From contig NC_056420.1 of NCBI RefSeq assembly GCF_905147365.1, positions 258,001-322,000 on the forward strand: 64,000 nucleotides of DNA. Reading direction: 5' to 3'. This stretch comes from Aricia agestis (taxonomy: Eukaryota; Arthropoda; Insecta; Lepidoptera; Lycaenidae). The translations under genes were made by a program, and so were the position numbers. The notes under the pieces are model-generated. The model saw only the letters and a program-made list of their open reading frames with translations. It searched no databases and was not told where the DNA came from. Positions within the stretch are counted from its first letter, which is position 1; each line of letters opens with the position of its first letter. Of this stretch, positions 56,460 through 64,000 are shown piece by piece.

Positions 56460-57735
56460 CTATGAGATATAATATGCAATGCCACCTAAAATAGTTTCGG
56501 CTAACTACTCGTATTTCGACAGATGATAATAATAATTATTTATTGTTCATGTAAAAAAGGAAATAAAATTTACTGTTATATAAAACCGAAAAGTGTTGTG
56601 AAACAAATGTTACATTTTTAAATTATATTTTTAAAGGCCAAATAATGTTACATGTTTTTTAATGTAGTTACAGCAGCTAGATATATTTTTAAGTTACTTG
56701 CGTTATCAGTGTATAATCATGTCGCGTTGTATCTATAGGTTAACTATCATTTTAACGTGTTACGATGGCGTCAAATTGTCACCACATTGAGGATGATCAA
56801 AACAAACATATTCATGTGCACACCGCGCCGGCTCGGTAAGGTCAGTGACCGTTATATTTGCTTTAAAATCGCAGAGAGTCATCAATTCAAAACATTTTTC
56901 ATAATTGACCAAATGCAAGAAATCGTATAGTAAAGTACTTTTGTAGTGGGAAACAATAAGTTATTTTTTTGCTCACGCGCAAAGTTTCGTATAGAAAACT
57001 TTGCAATCCAATGTTTTTTTTGCACTAGCTATATAGGTATGTGACATTAACGACAGACCTCGTCGAAACTGCCTCGTCAAGCTGGTATTATAGTTGGGCA
57101 AACAACGGAACTAGATACACACCCAAATCCCGATACAGGACAAACACCGGCCGAAAATATCGCAGGAGGCGCGGGCAGCGCAAACACACAGCGGGACCGA
57201 TAACGGCTAATGTGCGGATTATACACCTGATGGGAGGCGCTGACTCGCGAACCCCGCTAGGGACAGTCCCCCTTATTAACTATATAATGATCGTAATTAA
57301 ATACTTAACATTATTACGAAAAACAAGTTTTATGAAAGGGTTTGACCACTTAAATTGGAGCTAAAATGCCTTATATTGCGTCGTCGCTTCGAATTTTTAC
57401 GTAAACATTTTGCGATATTGTGCTACATTGGTTATAGCTTCAAATTTTGCCTAATACTGTCCTTCCCGAAAGAAATCGTACATTACAGGACTCAAAGTAC
57501 ATAAGTCCAAATTTCATCTTTATCAATTCAGCGGAATAAAGCTTATGAGTGATGACTTAATATAATTATAGGTATTAGCACTAATAGGTATAGACAGGAT
57601 TTTAATTTATAATATAAGTATTATTATTATTAACCTGAAGCGGCACAAATATGAGAACCTCAGCGGAGATCTCATATTTGAACAGTTTGGGGTAGAAACG
57701 CGCATGGGGTCCGGGGGCACATAAGCTTTTTAGAC
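56460..57735. other. Unassigned DNA
   Basis: A 107-codon frame (57041-57364) has a basic RYRTNTGRKYRRRRGQRKH stretch but no family I recognise, and no splice or promoter evidence. Moderately GC-rich at 57110-57260. Confidence 0.4.
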
Positions 57736-57749
57736 AGATATCTAAAAAG

Positions 57750-57890
57750 CTTATTGAAGCCACCCGAGACCCCAGAGCCGGGAGCTACCTGGCACAGCGG
57801 ATAGCAATTGCCATCCAACGTGGCAATGCTGTCAGTTTGCTGGGCACTCTGCCGGATGGGGACGACTTGGGCAAGTTTTTCTTTTTGTAG
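57750..57890 (+). pseudogene. C-terminal fragment of an unassigned retroelement protein
   Basis: The frame reads LIEATRDPRAGSYLAQRIAI, then AIQRGNAVSLLGTLPDGDDL and GKFFFL, stopping at 57888-57890. I remember the AGSYLAQRxSIAIQRGNAAS pattern as the end of a repetitive protein in lepidopteran genomes, probably retroelement-encoded, but cannot name the family. Upstream coding sequence is lost next to a hairpin (ATAAGCTTTTTAGA at 57721-57734, inverse at 57741-57754). An AT-rich trailer runs to about 58020 and ends GAAATAAATTACC. Confidence 0.55.
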
Positions 57891-58261
57891 CTTGATACTT
57901 TAAGTTTGTATATATTGGTATATTTTAGATTGTACTTTTTAGTGTTTAGATTGTCCGCTGTATATGTTAATGTGCTTATTATATATTTACCCTTAATATT
58001 TTAATGATATGAAATAAATTACCAATAAGTATTATACACTTATAATTGTATAGACTATAGATGTATTATACAACAAACAGTTGACCCAATAGCAAGCACA
58101 TACTCGTAATGTAGCGACGTCATCTACTGAAGCGTCCGTGTTTCTGTTTGTGGAAGTTCCCCTCACGTCACTTATTCCGAACTTCTGTACGTGCGCCATG
58201 ACTATTTGTCTTGCTTTACCGACTGTATGAAAATATATAATGTAGGTTAGAATTATATATA

Positions 58262-58579
58262 TTTTTTTATGAAATAAGGGGGCAAACGAGCAAACGGGTC
58301 ACCTGATGGAAAGCAACTTCCCTCGCCCATGGACACTCGCAGTGCGTTCGCAGTGCGTTGCCGGCCTTTTAAGAGGAAATAGGGTAATAGGGGAGGGTAG
58401 GGAAGGGAAGGGAATAGGGGAGGGTAGGAAAGGGAATAGGGTAGGGGATTGGGCCTCCGGTAAACTCACTCACTCGGCGAAACACAGCGCAAGCGCTGTT
58501 TCATGCCGGTTTTCTGTGAGAACGTGGTATTTATCCGGTCGAGCCGGCCTATTCGTGCCGAAGCATGGCTCTCCCACGT
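58262..58579 (-). mobile_element. SINE with LINE-shared tail, copy S7, with probable target duplication
   Basis: Full head, hairpin and middle, with a shortened tail lacking the CATCAGAAGAGCTGCAGG block. TATATAT lies on both sides (before the T-run and after CACG at 58578), a plausible 7-bp target duplication. Confidence 0.82.
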
Positions 58580-60218
58580 ATATATAGACCAAAATACAAT
58601 AAAAAAGCTTTACCAAATTAATGTGCCATTATATTTATTTATTTTAAATGCCGTTTTGAATTGTTAGCTGGCGGAAGGCTATACCTTCCGCTAACTGAGC
58701 TTTACTTCAATGCAAAATTTTGATCGTCGTTTTTCATACGCTAGTATCGAATCATGTTCTATGATCAAATAATTGTGCAGTAATCCGAGTGAAGTGAAGT
58801 GTGTTTTTACGCAAAAAGTATTTAATATAAATAAAAGTGCATCCCACTGGTTTACAAGAGGCAATATTACGGTGGGGCCACACTACAGCACGGTCATACA
58901 AATGTTTCGGTTTGTCGTTCCGGCTCATTGGCGCGGAAAAACTAAAACGTTTTTGTCGATTTCGTTCCACTCGCCGGGAAATAACATTTTTTGGTTAAAA
59001 TCTAAAATGCAATGAAACTAAAGCTGGAGATATTACGCTAGGGTATGCAGGTGCATTGTGTTCGTTGAAATATTATGTAAATAGCGAGGAAATAACCAAA
59101 ATTTTCTTCCTAAACACTGATACCACACAACTCACAAGATAAATATAACTTCATGATGTACATTGCACATTCATACTGACTTTATAAATGCATGAGTGTG
59201 TCTTATATGTTTACACCACTACACCTGAAAATCTGAATATAAATACAGTCCCAGGAAAGTGATAGGACAGTTTTTTACAGAAAAATTTAACGAATACAGT
59301 ACGAACGCAGTATCGTGCAACATCTAATAATTAATTACGTAGATGGCAATATTAAGGCCAGGTAGTCCTTAAAATTAGCAGATCGGTGTCTGTCAGTACG
59401 ATTATTGACGTAAAGGACATTAACCTTTTAATCCCCAAGCGGCCGGATCCGGCCGCCACAGATTATACTGCAGCCATTCCGTCTACACCCAAGCGGCCGG
59501 ATGTGGCCGCGCTCTTTCGTTCGATTGAATTACGTATTTCGTTGACTTAGAGACTACTTTTGTATGAAGAAGTTTGGTTAGTTATGATCTACGATAAATT
59601 TGCCACATTCTGCATGCAAAATATTATACAATCTGTGGTCGACGAATATTTGTCAGTCATTTGAAAATCGTGAATTTTTCGTGTGTGTTCTGCCATGTTG
59701 TGTTGTTTGTTTGATATTATTGATGGATTTAACGAATGTAAGTAGTAAAATAGTTTAATTTATTAATTATAATTTATAAATAGTTTTAGATAATCATTTG
59801 AAAGAAATACTTACATCGTAATAACTTCTAGTTTACACGAGAAAATTTGGTTGTTATTTATGTGATTTGAACGCGATTTGTTTAATATTTTTGTAAATAA
59901 TTGACGTTAAAAGCGTATATTATCGTGTACAAAACGTTTTAGATCCTAGTAATAGTATATAATGGTATCGTTTTAGTAAAATAATCAAGATAAAAATTAC
60001 CTATTTATAACGGCTTTTTGCCGGCCGCAGCCATTTTGAACTTTATTTGTATTGCACTAAGGACGAAGTTTGCTTGTGTATAATACCAAAACCGGTTTTT
60101 ATTACTCTTATCTCTTATCTGTTTATTGATAACAAGTTAAGTTATTTCAAAGAATTGTTTACATAAACAGTTTGTATAGCTCTGTGTTATTGAGATTATA
60201 ATAATGTATTAATATATT
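58580..60218. other. Unassigned DNA, possibly a fragment of a TTAA-targeting element
   Basis: A hairpin is at about 58666-58696 (GGCGGAAGG...CCTTCCGC). TTAA at 59428 is followed by TCCCCAAGCGGCCGGATCCG, with CCCAAGCGGCCGGAT repeated at 59489, and a similar ATCCCCAAGCGGC at 9508. At 59722 ATGGATTTAACGAAT is followed by a donor-like GTAAGTAG. I infer weakly a piggyBac-like relic. Confidence 0.3.
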
Positions 60219-60516
60219 TGTTGCGAAATAGTTAGAAACATAGATTTCAAAGTTTACAGTGATGAGACAAATATCACATCTGACTGTAAAGGCGTTAAAT
60301 GAAAAAGGTATTCCTATAGAACGATTTGTATTCAATAACCAAGATAATTAGGAACTTGACAAAATATATTTTTGGAAAGAGAGAGTGAGTTCACACGCGG
60401 CGCTCTGGCTGGCACAAGTACCAGCCAGAGCGCGGAAACGAAAAGGTCAATGTCAAAATGCGAGACACAGATGATGGCGCCTACGCCGGGCGGAAGCGCG
60501 GTGTTGCCACTTCACA
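60219..60516 (-). mobile_element. Probable 3' LTR of the BEL/Pao element
   Basis: On the minus strand the stretch starts TGTGAAGTGGCAACACCG eight bases after the pol stop and could end ATTTCGCAACA at 60219, giving a 298-bp LTR with TGT/ACA ends. It carries a perfect 12-bp hairpin (60401-60412 with 60421-60432). The outer border cannot be confirmed since the 5' LTR lies beyond the window. Confidence 0.45.
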
Positions 60517-60523
60517 TATTATT

Positions 60524-63500
60524 TTAACTTAAGTTTGCTGCTACTTCACATGCTGGCCCCGTTGGAAGCGAAGATTCCAAAACAGGTAGCGGGCAGAGTC
60601 GGTTGTAGGCGCGCCGTAGAGTCCCCGAGGTCGTCTGGATGTCTGCTACTCGCGCGATGCCATCTGAGCCAGGGTAGAGGTGGATCACACGTCCAAGCAG
60701 CCAGCGGTTCGGAGGCAATCGATCGTCCTTGACCAACACCATCTCGCCTAGATGAAGTTGACTGTGGTCACCTTTCCATTTTTGGCGGCATTGCAGCTCA
60801 GCAAAGTATTCTTTGTAGAATCGTTTCCAGAAGTGGCCCTTTAATGTGCTTATTCTTTCATATCTAGTCTGTAGGTGTAATGGCCTCTGATCATCTATTT
60901 GCTCTGGAATATTGGTCATTGTTCTTCCGATCAGGAAATGGGACGGTGTAAGTGGGATTAGGTCAGTGGGATCGGAAGAAAGAGGAGTTATGGGCCTAGA
61001 ATTGAGTATGCCTTCTATCCCTACTAATAAAGTATACATTTCTTCGTATGTTAAATTGGTAAGTGTTAAAACTCTTTTTAGATGATGCTTAATCGACTTT
61101 ACTGCTGCTTCTGCTAAGCCGTTAAAGTGTGGTGAATACGCGGGAGAAAATTTAAAATTAATCGCTAACTCTGATGCCGAGACACCTATCTCCTCACCAC
61201 TCGCCTTCAAGAACCTAGCCAGATCCCTGCTAGCCGCAGTAAAATTGGTTCCGTTATCGGAATAGATACTGATGGGCTTTCCCCTACGAGCAACGAATCT
61301 CTGCAGCGCTGCGAGGAAGCCATCTTTTGACAAGTCTGTCACCAGCTCAACGTGTACAGCCTTTACCGCCAGACAAACAAAAACGCAAATCCACGATTTA
61401 ATCAATTTGCACCCTCTACCTTTCTTGTCAGCAATCAAGATTGGGCCTGCGTAATCGACTGCTACATTTAAGAACGGATACGTCATAGAAAGACGTTCCT
61501 TTGGCAAGTTACCCATGACAGGTTGGATTGATCTACCTGCGAAACGACAGCACTTAATACAATCATGAACTGTTTTTCTTGCTAGATTACGACCTGCGAT
61601 TGGCCAGTATTTTTGACGAATAGTGGATAATAAATGCTGTGGTCCCGCATGCATAGTGAGTATGTGATAGTGTTGGAAGATTAATTTCGTAAAATGGTGT
61701 GAAGCATGAAGTATGATAGGGTGCTTGGTATCGTAACAATATTCCGAATTTGATAGTCGTCCTCCGACGCGTATCAGACCGTCATTATGCATAAACGGTC
61801 GCATATTCTGTAAACAATTTTTTGCAGGTAAGTTATTATTTTTTGATAAAGTGGAATATTCTTTAGGAAATATTTCCATTTGTGCTAATTTACATAATGT
61901 TTGATTAGAGGACACAAGTTCCTTGACTGTTAGATGTCCAGTGTATTTATTGTGTGAGTGACGGCAGTTATATATGAAGCGCTGAATATATGCCATGACT
62001 CTCTGTAGTTTGCAAAAATTTGAAAACCTTTCTATCCAATTTCCCATCTCACTAGAGACGCTGGAAGTTACTTGAGATGACAGTGCGACATCGCAAGGAA
62101 TGGACGAAGCTAAATTTCTTTTATTTACCTCAGGTAGTAATTCTTCCTTTATTTTTACAGGATTCTCTGGCCATGTTGACTCGTCGTATTTAAGGAAAGA
62201 CGGGCCGGACCACCACCTCTGCTCGTGCAGAAGCTGAGTGGCATCGAGGCCTCTACACCCTATATCGGCTGGATTGAGAGCTGTAGGCACGTAACGCCAT
62301 GACAAAGGATCAGAACATTCAGCTATCTCGTCCACTCTGTTCCTAATATAAGCCTTAAGCCTTGAAGACTCTGTTTTAATCCAACTAATAACAATGGTAG
62401 AGTCACACCAGAATACCACCCGGTCAATGACCCTGTACAAACTGAGCGCCTTATTCACCTTTTTTGTAAGTCGTGCCGACAGTAGAGCTCCACAGAGCTC
62501 TAACCGAGGAATAGTAGTCTTTCGAGCTGACTGAACTCTACTCTTAGCGGCAGCTAAATGAACAGAGAATGTCTGATCACTAGAGAGTGTGCGAACATAT
62601 ATGCATGCACTGTACGCTTGACCAGATGCATCACAAAATGAATGAAGTTCAATTTTTGCCGAATTCCCTAACATACGTCTAGGTATTTTAAAATTGTTTA
62701 AGTCTGGCAACGCTTTAAGAAATTTTGACCATTCTAATTGAATTTCTGGAGGTAGTGGGTCCTCCCAGCCTATTTTACACTCCCAGACCTTTTTTAAAAT
62801 AAGTTTTGCCTGTAATATATATGGATTTATAAGCCCCAAAGGGTCGAAAATCTGAGCTAGCGTGGACAAGATTGTCCGCTTCGTCGGCATGGACTGACTA
62901 TGTGAAATGTCAGACGTTGTGAAATACAATTGATCATCATCACATGCCCAACGCAAGCCTAAAGCCTTTGTACTATTATCATGAAATTGGATTGATTCGT
63001 TCGCTCCAATTGCACCTTGAATTATATTTAAAATTTGCGGGCTATTAGACCGCCATTTCCTTAGTTTAAATTTTGCGGATTCTAATTCTTTTATTACACC
63101 CTTTGCTATATCTACCGTCTGACTTATAGAGTCAGCACCCGAAATGTAGTCATCTATATAAAAATCATTCGCAATGGCTTTGCTAACTTGAGGGTCATTG
63201 CACTCCTCAGCAAGCTTTCGTAAGCACCTTGTGGCTAAGAAGGGAGCCGATGCTGTGCCATATGTGACAGTATTCAAGGTATATTTTGTTATTGGGTCGT
63301 TCGTGTTAAAACGCCATAATATATGTTGCAGATGACGCTGCGAAGGACAAATTAATATTTGCCTATACATTTTTTCAATGTCCCCACAAAGAACATACTT
63401 ATGCAATCTAAATCGGATTAGAATCGAGAATAAATCATCTTGGACAGTCGCCCCTACCATTTGTAAATCATTTAAGGATTTCCCATTTGATGTGGGATTT

Positions 63501-64000
63501 GAAGCGTTGAATACAACTCTTAGTTTTGTACTAGTGCTCTCCTCATTGCACACAGCATGATGAGGCATGAAATATTGTGTGGGCCTAGTAATATCGTGAC
63601 CTACCTCACTCATGTGACCCATGTCATAGTATTCTTTAATAAAGGTTTTGTACCTGTCCTGTAAAATCGGCTGTCGCGCCATCTTTCGTTCTACTGCTAA
63701 GAACTGAGCCCTAGCAGAAATGTATGAGTCACCCAGTGTATCTGGATCCTCTTTAAAAGGTATTTTTACCACAAACCTGCCCTCACTATCTCGCCTTGTA
63801 TTGGCAACAAAATCTTGTTCGCACTGTTTCTGTTCAGGAGTTAAACTCTCAGGTCTATTAATTGTTTCAGACTCGAAAAATTTAGACATCTCAAAGTGGA
63901 GTTGATTCTCACACAAATGATGGCAGTGGACGGTGAAGTGCTTAGGGATACCTTGATAACTCGGTACAGAACCTGAGACCAACCATCCCAGCTTCGTATC
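60524..64000 (-). CDS. BEL/Pao retrotransposon Pol polyprotein (partial)
   Basis: The minus-strand frame is open from the window edge to TAA at 60524-60526, over 1150 codons. Counting from Met at 63982, the reverse transcriptase spans about 140-330 with VVFNAS, CGDIEKMYRQI (Asp near 201) and YIDD (275-278). An RNase H-like part has FCDASG, RLELCGALL and FWCDST (about 448-530). The integrase has an HH-CC zinc motif (about 760-812) and Asp 843, Asp 909 and Glu 958. The C-terminal DUF5641-like domain has WKGDHSQLHLGEMVLVKD and RLPPNRWLLGRV. The Met is not the true start: TRLGW-type sequence continues upstream, and protease and Gag lie beyond 64000. The intact frame suggests a young, possibly active copy. 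Confidence 0.95.
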   Translation of the reverse strand, partial: DTKLGWLVSGSVPSYQGIPKHFTVHCHHLCENQLHFEMSKFFESETINRPESLTPEQKQCEQDFVANTRRDSEGRFVVKIPFKEDPDTLGDSYISARAQFLAVERKMARQPILQDRYKTFIKEYYDMGHMSEVGHDITRPTQYFMPHHAVCNEESTSTKLRVVFNASNPTSNGKSLNDLQMVGATVQDDLFSILIRFRLHKYVLCGDIEKMYRQILICPSQRHLQHILWRFNTNDPITKYTLNTVTYGTASAPFLATRCLRKLAEECNDPQVSKAIANDFYIDDYISGADSISQTVDIAKGVIKELESAKFKLRKWRSNSPQILNIIQGAIGANESIQFHDNSTKALGLRWACDDDQLYFTTSDISHSQSMPTKRTILSTLAQIFDPLGLINPYILQAKLILKKVWECKIGWEDPLPPEIQLEWSKFLKALPDLNNFKIPRRMLGNSAKIELHSFCDASGQAYSACIYVRTLSSDQTFSVHLAAAKSRVQSARKTTIPRLELCGALLSARLTKKVNKALSLYRVIDRVVFWCDSTIVISWIKTESSRLKAYIRNRVDEIAECSDPLSWRYVPTALNPADIGCRGLDATQLLHEQRWWSGPSFLKYDESTWPENPVKIKEELLPEVNKRNLASSIPCDVALSSQVTSSVSSEMGNWIERFSNFCKLQRVMAYIQRFIYNCRHSHNKYTGHLTVKELVSSNQTLCKLAQMEIFPKEYSTLSKNNNLPAKNCLQNMRPFMHNDGLIRVGGRLSNSEYCYDTKHPIILHASHHFTKLIFQHYHILTMHAGPQHLLSTIRQKYWPIAGRNLARKTVHDCIKCCRFAGRSIQPVMGNLPKERLSMTYPFLNVAVDYAGPILIADKKGRGCKLIKSWICVFVCLAVKAVHVELVTDLSKDGFLAALQRFVARRGKPISIYSDNGTNFTAASRDLARFLKASGEEIGVSASELAINFKFSPAYSPHFNGLAEAAVKSIKHHLKRVLTLTNLTYEEMYTLLVGIEGILNSRPITPLSSDPTDLIPLTPSHFLIGRTMTNIPEQIDDQRPLHLQTRYERISTLKGHFWKRFYKEYFAELQCRQKWKGDHSQLHLGEMVLVKDDRLPPNRWLLGRVIHLYPGSDGIARVADIQTTSGTLRRAYNRLCPLPVLESSLPTGPACEVAANLS

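Noticed and set aside
57041..57364. 107-codon frame with a basic stretch as a nuclear protein
   Set aside because: A run of Arg/Lys alone is weak evidence. No domain, start context or splice signal supports it.

Overview
The window is 64 kb of AT-rich, repeat-dense nuclear DNA from an insect, very probably a butterfly or moth. The evidence is interrupted coding exons with canonical splice sites, a eukaryotic tRNA-Gln, a BEL/Pao retrotransposon, LINE, SINE, mariner and MITE copies, and several short repeats I associate with Lepidoptera from memory (for example the ATATTATAAATGCGAAAGT and GGGGGCAAACGAGCAAACGGG motifs). There are no operons, ribosome binding sites or CRISPR arrays. Most short open frames are chance or lie inside repeats.

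Region by region. 1-12.3 kb: one host gene on the + strand. Five GC-rich exons (6109-6230, 9196-9442, 9679-9854, 10256-10433, 11652-11779) join in frame into the last 282 residues of a two-immunoglobulin-domain surface protein of the Dpr type, with a hydrophobic C-terminal tail suggesting a GPI anchor. The signal-peptide exon is not identified. A double-hairpin MITE lies in its 3' UTR. 12.3-33.5 kb: a mosaic of transposon remnants. It contains a TA-flanked MITE with an empty-site paralogue, three LINE coding fragments, a hAT-type MITE with a perfect 8-bp target duplication inside a LINE, a complete 579-bp solo LTR, a tandemly duplicated TCTG/TTTGTCTG microsatellite, a LINE scrambled by serial inverted duplications, a tRNA-Gln(CTG), a long-TIR MITE and a dead mariner. 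33.5-60 kb: mostly unassigned DNA with GC-rich non-repetitive islands, interrupted by SINEs, (TA)n tracts, Helitron-like repeats, perfect hairpins and a 19-bp palindromic minisatellite. 60.2-64 kb: the pol region and probable 3' LTR of a BEL/Pao retrotransposon on the - strand, open over 1150 codons and running off the window edge.

The elements interact in informative ways. LINE and SINE copies share the same roughly 140-bp 3' tail, which suggests the SINE uses the LINE's reverse transcriptase. Several elements are nested, so their order of insertion can be read. The window also has many near-perfect hairpins with loops of 0-5 bases. I see no undescribed multi-gene system. The most unusual features are the serial template-switch structure in the LINE at 25.5 kb, the palindromic 19-bp array at 56 kb and the LINE/SINE partnership.
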